A stretch of DNA of 64,000 nt from Burkholderiales bacterium (lineage in GTDB: Bacteria > Pseudomonadota > Gammaproteobacteria > Burkholderiales > Burkholderiaceae_B). Position 1 is the first letter of the stretch, and each line of letters opens with the position of its first letter. This document shows, piece after piece, positions 1 through 6,819 of this stretch. The DNA lies in contig JAJTEM010000013.1 in NCBI GenBank assembly GCA_021299735.1, positions 1 to 64,000 on the forward strand. Direction: 5' to 3'. The translations under genes and the position numbers were made by a program. Below the pieces are notes generated by a model. The model searched no databases. It was not told the origin of the DNA and saw only the letters and a list, made by a program, of their open reading frames with translations.

Positions 1-96
1 CAGCGCTGTTTAACCGCCCATGAAAACGGCGCAGCGCAAAATTCCAGAACTACGGTAACAAGGGACTCGGCTTACAGAAAATCAATTTTTTTACAG
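1..96. other. Left-edge partial cassette, no gene seen
   Basis: These bases lie beyond the last attC at the left end of the array and should belong to the next cassette, which continues outside the window. No convincing reading frame or RBS is visible on the minus strand here; the only ATG on that strand is followed by a stop after two codons. Confidence 0.4.
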
Positions 97-189
97 CCTC
101 AACGTTGGAGGTAAGGGGCTGCGGCGCGAATGCGACTGGCCGGATAAACCATGCCGGTTTCGCAGTCCTACTTGACCGAAAGGTTAGAC
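97..189 (-). repeat. attC site of cassette 19
   Basis: The left core-like end CCTCAAC pairs with the right core GTTAGAC at 183-189. In between lies imperfect dyad symmetry (GTAAGGGGC type arm). It closes the cassette carrying the gene at 194-778. Confidence 0.7.
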
Positions 190-193
190 ATAT

Positions 194-778
194 TTAGTAA
201 GGTGTTTTCAGAACGAGGAACTGAATTAAGGAAATGAGCCAATAAACTGACGTGCTAAAACCAACCAATATTAACGTACGTGCAATATTGACTTTCCATG
301 CTGGAACGAATTGGAACCAAGTAAGAGCAACGTTCTTCGCAATACACTCTGCACTGCGTACTAAAAGTAGAGCCGGAAGATCGGCATTGATGCTCATAAC
401 CTCGATCCCAATCTCTTCTTTCGGAGACAGGTTTTCGAATATCAAAATGTGGCGACCATCTGGATCTGTTTTTTGTTCGTAATGACGGACAGGCCACAGG
501 TTGATGTAATGAGGTTTCCAATTGAAAATCATCTCAATTTTGTTTGCTGTATCTCTACCAGTATTTATGATTTTAATTGATGCGGTCTCAACTTTTTGAC
601 TCGAACTCAAAACATTTCCTTCGGCATCTCGAAGAGGCTCTTGCACAAGAAACGTGAACGAGTGGGGACTGGTCCAAATTAGTTTTGCTCTGGGCTTTAC
701 CCCAACATTAAGAAACCAAGTAACAAAAGGCACAAGTAATGCAACGATTTCTTTGCCGTAAGTGCTTATAAAATCCAT
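194..778 (-). CDS. Cassette protein with N- and C-terminal membrane segments, unknown function
   Basis: I do not recognise this 194-residue protein. Residues about 9-27 form a hydrophobic segment (EIVALLVPFVTWFLNVGV) and residues about 165-188 form a second one close to the C-terminus. The 135 residues between them are polar and contain beta-rich stretches around ASIKIINTGRDTANKIEM, which resemble an immunoglobulin-like fold. If both helices span the membrane, the middle domain sits on a single side. It is the only gene of its cassette, between the attC sites at 97-189 and 805-873. Function cannot be inferred from context, because cassettes are independent units. Confidence 0.75.
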   Translation of the reverse strand: MDFISTYGKEIVALLVPFVTWFLNVGVKPRAKLIWTSPHSFTFLVQEPLRDAEGNVLSSSQKVETASIKIINTGRDTANKIEMIFNWKPHYINLWPVRHYEQKTDPDGRHILIFENLSPKEEIGIEVMSINADLPALLLVRSAECIAKNVALTWFQFVPAWKVNIARTLILVGFSTSVYWLISLIQFLVLKTPY

Positions 779-804
779 GGTATTTGTGTTCCGATGGCGC
801 CAAT

Positions 805-873
805 GTCTAACGTAGAAGTAATCGGCGCTGCGCAGCCTTATCGCGCAGCGTCCGGTTGACTGCCGGGTTAGAC
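805..873 (-). repeat. attC site of cassette 18
   Basis: Inverted cores GTCTAAC (805-811) and GTTAGAC (867-873) match perfectly. They flank an inner dyad (GGCGCTGCGCAGCC / TCGCGCAGCGTCC) that folds into the usual attC hairpin. Confidence 0.9.
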
Positions 874-888
874 AAACGTGTGAGTAAG

Positions 889-1629
889 TTACTCGACAAG
901 CTTGTTCTCAACCGCATACATCTTGCCCTTCAATGTAATGTCGATATACGCAGGCGTTATTGCCGTAATGAGACCGTCGGATTTAGCTTGCTCTAGAAGA
1001 ATATCCAGCATCGCCCGCGAACCAGGCCAACGCTCTGCAACGTATTTGTAGGGTATGTAGCCGCCATCACGCTTCATCTCAAAGGCGACCATGAGAAGGG
1101 ACATTAGTTCTAGCAAGGCATCTCCGCTACGTTTGGCGGCTCCTGCGACTGGTTCGAACGGACTTGTTGAGATCTCCGGCTTCACGAACAACGGGGCGTT
1201 ATGAATGGAGCGCGTCAGATCGTCAAACGACTCCTCAAACTGATCCTCTCGCGAGAAATCCAAATACAGCTTCGACTTCAAGAACACGGGAACTAGGTGG
1301 GTTCCTTCCTGGCGGACAATTGGAATCACTTTGTTGGAATCGACCTTCTTCATCAGGTCAGCGGTAACGATCATCTTCTCGTATCCGACGCCTCCTGTTC
1401 CGGCATTGGCCTTTTCAACATACTTCTCCGTACAAACCATGATGACGCGATCGGCACTCGCTAAATTCCGCTCCATGAAGAGCGGTATGTCATCTCCCGG
1501 CCCTAGATCCCATTGATCGAGCGCGGCGTCGACGCCAACCTTTCGCAATCGGGTCGCCAGTTCTAAAACCCATTTCTTATGCGCTTGGGAGTCGTGTGAG
1601 TACGAAACGAAAACCTTTGGAATGGTCAT
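889..1629 (-). CDS. SEFIR/TIR-like domain protein
   Basis: The first 140 residues read as a SEFIR-type TIR-like domain. It opens with KVFVSYSHDSQAHKKWV, followed by a hydrophobic helix, a DQWDLGPGDDIPLF stretch, ADRVIMVCTEKYVEKA and a GVGYEKMI segment. SEFIR and TIR domains in bacteria are known as protein-interaction or NAD-cleaving modules, and several act in anti-phage immunity. Residues about 165-246 look like a small helix-turn-helix-like or winged domain ending in ITLKGKMYAVENK. No transmembrane segment is visible. It is the sole gene of its cassette, so no partner protein is encoded next to it. The domain call is firm; a defence role is inference. Confidence 0.85.
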   Translation of the reverse strand: MTIPKVFVSYSHDSQAHKKWVLELATRLRKVGVDAALDQWDLGPGDDIPLFMERNLASADRVIMVCTEKYVEKANAGTGGVGYEKMIVTADLMKKVDSNKVIPIVRQEGTHLVPVFLKSKLYLDFSREDQFEESFDDLTRSIHNAPLFVKPEISTSPFEPVAGAAKRSGDALLELMSLLMVAFEMKRDGGYIPYKYVAERWPGSRAMLDILLEQAKSDGLITAITPAYIDITLKGKMYAVENKLVE

Positions 1630-1664
1630 AAATTTGGCCGCTTACGCAGATGGGCGAATCGGAG

Positions 1665-1775
1665 GTCTAACGTTTGAGATAAGGGGCTGGCGACATTGGT
1701 GGCTCAACCCTCGTTATTGAAAATTGGTTCATCGAAAATTGCTTTCGCCAGTCCCGCTTGATGGATGGGTTAGGC
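1665..1775 (-). repeat. attC site of cassette 17
   Basis: Cores GTCTAAC (1665-1671) and GTTAGGC (1769-1775) flank a long dyad whose arms include GGGGCTGGCGA and TCGCCAGTCCC. At 111 bp it is one of the longer sites in the array. Confidence 0.88.
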
Positions 1776-1777
1776 AT

Positions 1778-2122
1778 TTAAAGACCCAAGGCAGTAACAA
1801 TTTGAGAGATGGTTTCACCACGAGCGATTCTCGATTTAATGTCTTCGATTTGAGCATTGTCTTTGATAAATGGGAATTTATTGCCAGTGGGGGTGGTAAA
1901 AAATAAACGATAGCCGCCGTCTTCTGGCTTAGTGTTTCCAATACGATAAAACCCCTCTTCGTTTACTGTTGACTGATAATCTCCATAGGTACCATCTGCT
2001 GACTTTTTAACCAGAACTTTTGGTAAAAAGGACTGAGAGGTTTTCCCTTTACCATCAGAAATAATCTTTGCGACATAAGGTTGATTTTGATTTTTATAGT
2101 GATGTAAATTAAGTGTGGGCAC
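1778..2122 (-). CDS. Hypothetical cassette protein (114 aa)
   Basis: I do not recognise this small soluble protein. It begins MPTLNLHHYKNQ, contains a beta-rich centre with GFYRIGNTKPEDGGYRLFF, and ends in a predicted helix (IEDIKSRIARGETISQIVTA) followed by three residues. No signal peptide or membrane segment is present. Its A+T-rich codon use differs from that of neighbouring cassettes, which fits independent acquisition. It lies alone between the attC sites at 1665-1775 and 2161-2227. Confidence 0.7.
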   Translation of the reverse strand: MPTLNLHHYKNQNQPYVAKIISDGKGKTSQSFLPKVLVKKSADGTYGDYQSTVNEEGFYRIGNTKPEDGGYRLFFTTPTGNKFPFIKDNAQIEDIKSRIARGETISQIVTALGL

Positions 2123-2160
2123 TATTTTTCCTTATTATTTATAGATGAAACTTTACATTT

Positions 2161-2227
2161 GCCTAACGCCTAGGTTAATCGGCAAAAATGCGAAGCATTT
2201 TTGTCTGTATTGAACCTATAGTTAGGC
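2161..2227 (-). repeat. attC site of cassette 16
   Basis: Perfect inverted cores GCCTAAC (2161-2167) and GTTAGGC (2221-2227) flank a compact dyad that includes CAAAAATGCGAAGCATTTTTG. It is about 67 bp long. Confidence 0.92.
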
Positions 2228-2280
2228 CGCTGCACGAAGACACAACATTGTCCACGCTACCCAACGAACCTAGGCCAGAT

Positions 2281-2772
2281 TTAGTGCAATTGAGCCGAAT
2301 CATGTAGAGATTCCTCTGATTTGAGAACTACTGCGAACGCCTGGCTTAACTGTTGAAGCATTTCCAACATCGGGGTTGCTAGTACGCGCCGTTTATGCAG
2401 ATACTCCATTGCCTCCTGAAGTTCTGCTTCAGTCGCAAGGCCTGCAAACGGTTGACTGGCAAAATGGTGCACAACCTCATTTCTGTGCATGACGATCTGA
2501 GTCCAAGTTGCTTCGAACAGGTCACGGTGCGCTGTGTTGATGCGATCCTTGAGTCGCTGCATCAACGGCCCCATTGTTTCCTTTGAATCAAGGAATACTC
2601 TCCAATTTGCTATGCCTTCATTCTTGGCGTGTGCCTCTGTGCCAGGGACGACCATGTGTGGAAGCAGAAACTTTAGTCTGATCTCAATAGACTGATAGAT
2701 GTACAAGCACCGTCCAAGTTCGGCGAATAGGCGGTCGGATTGTTCCGACGTTGGTTTCCATGTCTCGGTCAT
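2281..2772 (-). CDS. HEPN-like cassette protein with Rx4H motif
   Basis: This is a 163-residue, nearly all-helical protein without a signal peptide. Residues 96-103 read HRNEVVHH, so Arg97 and His102 form the R-x4-H pattern typical of HEPN RNases, placed after an amphipathic helix as in that superfamily. An earlier helix (SIEIRLKFLLPH) resembles the first HEPN helix. HEPN proteins are known as RNases in toxin-antitoxin and abortive-infection systems; activity here is inference. A second cassette gene at 13130-13573 shares the same helix-then-RNxxxH layout. It is a single-gene cassette with no evident antitoxin. Confidence 0.65.
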   Translation of the reverse strand: MTETWKPTSEQSDRLFAELGRCLYIYQSIEIRLKFLLPHMVVPGTEAHAKNEGIANWRVFLDSKETMGPLMQRLKDRINTAHRDLFEATWTQIVMHRNEVVHHFASQPFAGLATEAELQEAMEYLHKRRVLATPMLEMLQQLSQAFAVVLKSEESLHDSAQLH

Positions 2773-2782
2773 ACTTTAATAG

Positions 2783-2857
2783 GCCTAACGTTGGAGCTGA
2801 CCGGAACGCAACAAGAGTGGCGAAGCCACTGACTGCAGTTGCGTTTCCGTGTTAGGC
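2783..2857 (-). repeat. attC site of cassette 15
   Basis: Perfect inverted cores GCCTAAC (2783-2789) and GTTAGGC (2851-2857) flank a dyad with arms CGGAACGCAAC and GTTGCGTTTCCG. Confidence 0.92.
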
Positions 2858-2891
2858 GATCTGTTAAACCCCATTCTTCACCTCACTATTC

Positions 2892-3251
2892 CTACGCCGC
2901 CGCCATGGCGAGAACATCGTCGGATCTAAATCCAAGATCAACGTACTGACCCGTGCTTTCGTCAAGGCCCCACGCTGCACCAAAGGATTGGCTGGAAGGA
3001 TCATAAAAGACGCTGAGCGGATTATCTTCAGTGACGAAGTACACCATGTGCGGTCCGACCGGCAAATCCACTAAGTGGACGATGTGGGGCTCAATTATCA
3101 CCGTCCGGAGATCGGGCTCTATCCGTTTATCCAAGAAGCTCTGGCGAATGGACTGAACATAACACTCGGGGTCAGGAACGTGGCCAACGTACACGCTTCG
3201 CTCACCGGCCAGCGATTTGGAAACCATTTCGTCGATATACGAGGCATTCAT
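2892..3251 (-). CDS. Hypothetical cassette protein (119 aa)
   Basis: I do not recognise this 119-residue soluble protein. The first 45 residues are helical and the central part (TVIIEPHIVHLVDLPVG, then MVYFVTEDNPLSVFYDP) is beta-rich. Together they suggest a small alpha/beta fold. There is no cysteine pair, signal peptide or membrane segment. It is the sole gene of its cassette. Confidence 0.65.
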   Translation of the reverse strand: MNASYIDEMVSKSLAGERSVYVGHVPDPECYVQSIRQSFLDKRIEPDLRTVIIEPHIVHLVDLPVGPHMVYFVTEDNPLSVFYDPSSQSFGAAWGLDESTGQYVDLGFRSDDVLAMAAA

Positions 3252-3254
3252 GAG

Positions 3255-3335
3255 GTTTAACGTTTAAGGTAAGGGGCGGACCGCTTGCGGGACGTCCTAG
3301 CGGCCAAAGGCCGCACCTTGACCGATATGTTAGGC
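3255..3335 (-). repeat. attC site of cassette 14
   Basis: Cores GTTTAAC (3255-3261) and GTTAGGC (3329-3335) flank a GTAAGGGGCGGACC / GGCCGCACCTTGACC type dyad. Confidence 0.85.
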
Positions 3336-3357
3336 ATGGCTGGAACAATTTGTCGTC

Positions 3358-3765
3358 TCAATTATTTCTACTTCTTGTGCGCATACGCCTCCCAGGAAAA
3401 CCAATGTATCGGTCGGTGGAACTGCGACCGTCGATACTCTCAACAGAAACCGTGAAGTGCGGCCCATACACAGAGTCGGTTCCAAATCTGGCGATGAGAG
3501 TCTTAATTTGACTCGGGTCGATGCTGTGTTTTTTGCAAAGCTCGGGAAGCGCGTTGTTATAACATTTGATTGCGCCTTTAAGTCTTTCCGAGATAGTACT
3601 GCCCGTTGTACTAGCGTCTAGAAAGTTAACCTCAACATAGCCAGAGTCAGACGCGGCGGCTTCAGCGAAGACATCCATTTCATAAACTCCAACCAACAAG
3701 CCAATCCCACTTGCAAAGGAATCTGCAAGGTTGTGACCAAGACTTTTTAGCTCACCGAGCTTCAT
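3358..3765 (-). CDS. Hypothetical cassette protein (135 aa)
   Basis: I do not recognise this 135-residue protein. It starts MKLGELKSLGHNLADSFASG, a likely amphipathic helix. A mixed alpha/beta core follows, with a conserved-looking YVEVNFLDAS strand, and the C-terminal tail is Arg-rich (GRRMRTRSRNN). No secretion signal is seen. It fills its cassette alone, between the attC sites at 3255-3335 and 3776-3835. Confidence 0.65.
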   Translation of the reverse strand: MKLGELKSLGHNLADSFASGIGLLVGVYEMDVFAEAAASDSGYVEVNFLDASTTGSTISERLKGAIKCYNNALPELCKKHSIDPSQIKTLIARFGTDSVYGPHFTVSVESIDGRSSTDRYIGFPGRRMRTRSRNN

Positions 3766-3775
3766 ACTTTAGGAT

Positions 3776-3835
3776 GCCCAACGTTTGAATTCAGCGGTTC
3801 GCAGAATGCGAATCCGATGCAATGACCAGTTAAGT
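3776..3835 (-). repeat. attC site of the parDE cassette
   Basis: Core-like ends GCCCAAC (3776-3782) and GTTAAGT (3829-3835) flank a short dyad containing GGTTCGCAGAATGCGAATCC. At about 60 bp it is short but typical. Confidence 0.75.
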
Positions 3836-4126
3836 CGCATCAAAATGCTCATTTATGTCCCGAGAAGCATGCAAAACACGCACAACATCAAGCCCATCAG
3901 AGATTGGTAGAAAGAACACGACATATCGTCCAAAAGCAAAGCTACGAAGACCACTGGCCAACTCTTCTCGGCTTCGACCCATCATGGGTTGCGTTGCCCA
4001 AAGCCGCAGCTTTTCATCAAGCCTGTCAATCCAGAGATCAGCCTCGGTGACGCTATCCTCGGCAATGTAGCCCCATATTTCCAGAATGTCGAGTTCAGCC
4101 AGCGGCCTGCGAATGACTCTCACCAT
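3830..4126 (-). CDS. parE: ParE/RelE-superfamily toxin
   Basis: The 98-residue protein has the ParE layout. An N-terminal strand VRVIRRPLAELDILEIW leads into two helices, then a motif RSREELASGLRSFAFGRYVVFF and a closing strand VVRVLHASRDINEHF. ParE toxins poison DNA gyrase, while RelE relatives cleave mRNA; sequence alone favours ParE because the partner is a ParD-type antitoxin. The start lies 1 bp after the antitoxin stop, so the two are translationally coupled. The stop codon is supplied by the attC core at 3829-3835. TA pairs are common cassette cargo and may stabilise long arrays. Confidence 0.9.
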   Translation of the reverse strand: MVRVIRRPLAELDILEIWGYIAEDSVTEADLWIDRLDEKLRLWATQPMMGRSREELASGLRSFAFGRYVVFFLPISDGLDVVRVLHASRDINEHFDAT

Positions 4127-4127
4127 T

Positions 4128-4388
4128 TCAAGCCAACTTGCTCGAACGACGGGCGCGCGCCTTTGCCTTTACGGTAGCAGGATCCCATGGCTCGCTTGCG
4201 CCACTTTCCAAGCCCTTTCGAACTTCGTGCCGCAGCTCATCCATACGAGCTCGGCGAAGTTGATCCTGTTCATCCATCAAACGAAGCGCTTCTCGAACAA
4301 CTTCACTGGCTGAGGTGTACATACCTGAGTCCACTTTTGCGCGCACCAGTTCCTCGAGCTGCGGGGTCAAATTCACGTTCATTCCCAT
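4128..4388 (-). CDS. parD: ParD-type antitoxin
   Basis: This 86-residue antitoxin starts MGMNVNLTPQLEELVRAK, a ribbon-helix-helix DNA-binding segment, followed by the ParD signature GMYTSASEVVREALRLMDEQ and a flexible, basic toxin-binding tail. An in-frame start nine codons upstream exists. The ATG at 4388 was chosen because a strong AAGGAGG box lies just upstream of it. It should neutralise the ParE encoded 1 bp downstream and repress the pair by binding upstream DNA; the palindrome at 4427-4445 is a plausible operator. Confidence 0.92.
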   Translation of the reverse strand: MGMNVNLTPQLEELVRAKVDSGMYTSASEVVREALRLMDEQDQLRRARMDELRHEVRKGLESGASEPWDPATVKAKARARRSSKLA

Positions 4389-4426
4389 GATTTCCTCCTT
4401 AAAAAGGAAACCCAATTTTATCTGAT

Positions 4427-4445
4427 AATGTCAAAAATTGACATT
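4427..4445. promoter_or_regulatory. Palindrome upstream of parDE, candidate ParD operator
   Basis: AATGTCAA and TTGACATT form a perfect 8-bp inverted repeat with a 3-bp spacer, 39 bp upstream of the parD start and inside the same cassette. Ribbon-helix-helix antitoxins bind such dyads. It also contains TTGACA in both directions, so it may overlap a promoter -35 element. Binding is inference. Confidence 0.5.
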
Positions 4446-4471
4446 TTTTATGTGGGACATATCGAACTGTG

Positions 4472-4562
4472 ACTTAACGTAGAGCTAATCGTCGCTGCGC
4501 GGCTTTGTCGCACAGAGTTCAGCGACCGAAGGGAGAGAGATAGATTGAGCGCCATGTTATGC
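4472..4562 (-). repeat. attC site of cassette 12
   Basis: Core-like ends ACTTAAC (4472-4478) and GTTATGC (4556-4562) flank a dyad with arms TCGTCGCTGCGCGGC and GTCGCACAGAGTTCAGCGACC. Confidence 0.75.
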
Positions 4563-5072
4563 GGCACGGTTTAGGCGCAAGACAGTACTATAGGGCTGGC
4601 GAAGGTGGGGCGCCCTTTCCTTGAAAGCCAAGAACACTTCTTCGTACGAAGCGCCAAGATTGTAGTAGTAGATTTTGTCGATCTGTGAGTTTGACCTACG
4701 GATGAGGATGTGTCCGCCACCCATTTGCGGTCCAAGTGTCTCAACTTCAACGCCCCATATTTCTGACAATGGTATCGAGACCATCTTTCCAATGTTGGTT
4801 TGGTAAGTGACGCTATCCGCCTTGAACGAAATCACTGGCTCGGCTCTTCGACGGATCAACGCGAGAAATTTGATCCAAAGCACTAAACACACAACACCAC
4901 AGAACACAAAGATGATTCTAAGGAGGGTCAAGGATTGAGGTGATACATCGTATTGAGCGGCAATAATATATGTGTCCCACCCGATGTATAGGACCAATAC
5001 TGTAAAGGCTATCAACGTGGCTGTCCCAAAGACAAGTGCAAACCGTGAGACGAAGAAGCGCTGCTCAGTCAT
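4557..5072 (-). CDS. Two-TM cassette protein with PH-like C-terminal domain
   Basis: Residues about 12-34 and 47-72 are strong membrane helices. The following domain (ISFKADSVTYQTNIGKMVS, then IPLSEIWGVEVETLG and HILIRRSNSQ) has the strand pattern of bacterial PH-like domains that sit beneath a short membrane hairpin. Such proteins are widespread and mostly uncharacterised. The stop codon comes from the attC core at 4556-4562. This is a single-gene cassette; the fold call is moderate and the function unknown. Confidence 0.7.
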   Translation of the reverse strand: MTEQRFFVSRFALVFGTATLIAFTVLVLYIGWDTYIIAAQYDVSPQSLTLLRIIFVFCGVVCLVLWIKFLALIRRRAEPVISFKADSVTYQTNIGKMVSIPLSEIWGVEVETLGPQMGGGHILIRRSNSQIDKIYYYNLGASYEEVFLAFKERAPHLRQPYSTVLRLNRAA

Positions 5073-5075
5073 GAC

Positions 5076-5142
5076 GCATAACGTTGAAGTTCAGGGACAC
5101 ACCGTCGACTGGCGAAGCGTCCCCTGCAACGACGGGTTAGCC
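5076..5142 (-). repeat. attC site of cassette 11
   Basis: Core-like ends GCATAAC (5076-5082) and GTTAGCC (5136-5142) flank a dyad with arms CAGGGACAC and GCGTCCCCTG. Confidence 0.78.
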
Positions 5143-6252
5143 TGCATTCTTTCCAGAGTGATCGAAAGACGCGACCTGAGCAAGTCGATCGTAGATGATC
5201 TTCTGGTAAAGACCTTCGGCGAATGCAATGCGGTTCGACCCATAAGCGCGGGCATGAATGTCTTCCAGATACAAGCGGGCGCTGACACTCTGCCCCCAAT
5301 AAGTGTTTATTAGGCGGCGATCTTCTTCCGGGAAGCCGCTTATTTCTGGTGACTCAAAGACAACAATTCGCGTACCGTTGGCTGAGATCTCGGACTTATT
5401 CTCAAAGTCCTTCAAACTGAGCTTGATGTCTATGTAGTTGCCTTCGCCGATCAAAACGCGGAGTAAGGCGGGAACCTTTATAGCGGTGTTTGTGCGGCCT
5501 GAATTTATCAATGAAGCAGAGACGGTAAAGAATGACCGGTTGTCAACCAGCTCCGCTTTCAATAGCTCCAACTTGCGCTCTGCGATGGGAAGACTACTCT
5601 GCAGTTCCGTGTACCTCTTCTCCATACGTTCAAGGCGCTTCTGATAACGGTCTCGAAGAGCATTGAGCGTGCCTTCTTTATCATTAGCATCAAACTCGAC
5701 CTCGTCTGGAAGTGGGCGGTTGAACTGTTCGCACTCAAATCTTGTGAACGCCCCCACGGCAAGCGATTGAAGCCGATCAAGGTCGCGCCGGCGTTCATTT
5801 ATCTGCTCAGGAAGATCTTTAATCTGTTGCTTTGCGCGCTCAAGTAGAGCATCGATCACCTTGAGTTTTTCACCGGACGACGTAGATCTAGATCCAGGGC
5901 GGCTAAAGAACATCGGCTCACCGTCCTCTACGAAAGCATACGGATAAGGTCCCGAGTCGCGTTCCGGCTTTAGCACTGACAGTTCAGCGTGGTCATTCAG
6001 AGAAATTGTTGCCCCTTCACTGACTGAGCGCTTAATGGAACTGATCTCTACCTCAAGCTTTGGAACATTGAAGAAGAGTGCTTGCCAGATTGGAATTGCA
6101 AAGGCGATGAATAGGCCGATCCCGGCTGATATCAACGGTACGAAGGATGGATTCATCCCGGATACGTACGCGACTATGTAGCCAAGAGCACTGCCAGCCA
6201 AGATGAATAAAGCAGCCCGAATATACGGGGCAGCGGGCTTTTGTTTGTGCAT
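5137..6252 (-). CDS. Membrane-anchored coiled-coil cassette protein, unknown function
   Basis: I do not recognise this 371-residue protein. Residues about 12-30 and 36-60 are two membrane helices. A long charged stretch from about 128 to 235 (for example LLERAKQQIKDLPEQINERR and KRLERMEKRYTELQSSL) is predicted coiled coil. The C-terminal part (FFTVSASLINSGRTNTAIKV onward) is beta-rich and resembles an extracytoplasmic or immunoglobulin-like domain. A good RBS (GGAGGC) precedes the ATG at 6252. The stop codon is provided by the attC core. At over 1.1 kb it is long for a cassette gene. Confidence 0.75.
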   Translation of the reverse strand: MHKQKPAAPYIRAALFILAGSALGYIVAYVSGMNPSFVPLISAGIGLFIAFAIPIWQALFFNVPKLEVEISSIKRSVSEGATISLNDHAELSVLKPERDSGPYPYAFVEDGEPMFFSRPGSRSTSSGEKLKVIDALLERAKQQIKDLPEQINERRRDLDRLQSLAVGAFTRFECEQFNRPLPDEVEFDANDKEGTLNALRDRYQKRLERMEKRYTELQSSLPIAERKLELLKAELVDNRSFFTVSASLINSGRTNTAIKVPALLRVLIGEGNYIDIKLSLKDFENKSEISANGTRIVVFESPEISGFPEEDRRLINTYWGQSVSARLYLEDIHARAYGSNRIAFAEGLYQKIIYDRLAQVASFDHSGKNAG

Positions 6253-6294
6253 GGAGCCTCCAAAAGATTTGATGATCGCAGCTTATCTTATTTG

Positions 6295-6352
6295 GGCTAA
6301 CGCATCAGCTAAGACGACGACCGCGCGGAGCGCGGGCGTTCGACTTGTGGGC
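6295..6352 (-). repeat. Degenerate attC of the GIY-YIG cassette
   Basis: The left core GGCTAAC (6295-6301) is intact, and a strong GC-rich dyad (CCGCGCGGAGCGCGGGCG) follows. The right core reads TTGTGGGC instead of GTTRGCC. The site marks a cassette border but may recombine poorly. Confidence 0.5.
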
Positions 6353-6356
6353 ATGG

Positions 6357-6689
6357 CTACTGGTCGTTGCATGAAGTGCTGTTGCCTGCACGAAGGTCAG
6401 TTTCCTTGTTTAAGCGTGATTTCTCAGAGCCATCTTGATGGACGCAGATGCAGGTGACGCCATGCTTTTTTACGCAGGGCCATTTCTCGTGGTTTGGGAT
6501 TCTATCTTTTAGGGACTCCGTTTGCCCGATGTACAGAAACTCATGCGTGCCTTTACCGTCCGAATCCAGCGTGCGCTTAGTGAAGATGTAAACAGCGCCA
6601 ACGGCATTGAACGATGTATCAGCCGGATAGACTTCGAGGCTGTAGCTGCCGGTTTTGCCTTTGAAAGTTGCGTCCGCGATTTTTGCCAT
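6357..6689 (-). CDS. Small GIY-YIG-like nuclease domain protein
   Basis: The 110-residue protein carries the elements of a GIY-YIG fold in order. VYIF at 33-36 replaces the GIY motif, YIGQT lies at 53-57, Arg63 follows in SLKDR, and a Glu at about 96 (NKETDLR) matches the metal-binding Glu. The end, DLRAGNSTSCNDQ, also fits the family. Reading frames extend 31 codons upstream, but that part lies in the attC. The ATG at 6689 has a clear AAGGAGAG box and is preferred. GIY-YIG proteins cut DNA as homing, repair or restriction enzymes; the exact role here is unknown. Confidence 0.75.
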   Translation of the reverse strand: MAKIADATFKGKTGSYSLEVYPADTSFNAVGAVYIFTKRTLDSDGKGTHEFLYIGQTESLKDRIPNHEKWPCVKKHGVTCICVHQDGSEKSRLNKETDLRAGNSTSCNDQ

Positions 6690-6704
6690 GGTGCTCTCCT
6701 TTAT

Positions 6705-6818
6705 GCCCAACGTCGGAGTTGACCGGCACGCAGTGGCATTGCGCCGCGAGACGTATGCTCCCGCGCACGGCTCGCGGCGCAATGCCGCTGCGTGTCCGCG
6801 TCGAACGACCTGTTAGCC
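6705..6818 (-). repeat. attC site of the HNH cassette
   Basis: Cores GCCCAAC (6705-6711) and GTTAGCC (6812-6818) flank a long GC-rich dyad with GCATTGCGCCGCGAG and CTCGCGGCGCAATGC arms. Confidence 0.88.
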
Positions 6819-6819
6819 A

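Noticed and set aside
4427-4445. TTGACATT dyad considered as an attC or CRISPR-like repeat
   Set aside because: It occurs once, lacks attC cores, and sits where an antitoxin operator belongs.
6690-6782. N-terminal extension of the GIY-YIG cassette protein
   Set aside because: It reads across the attC, and a good RBS precedes the internal ATG at 6689.
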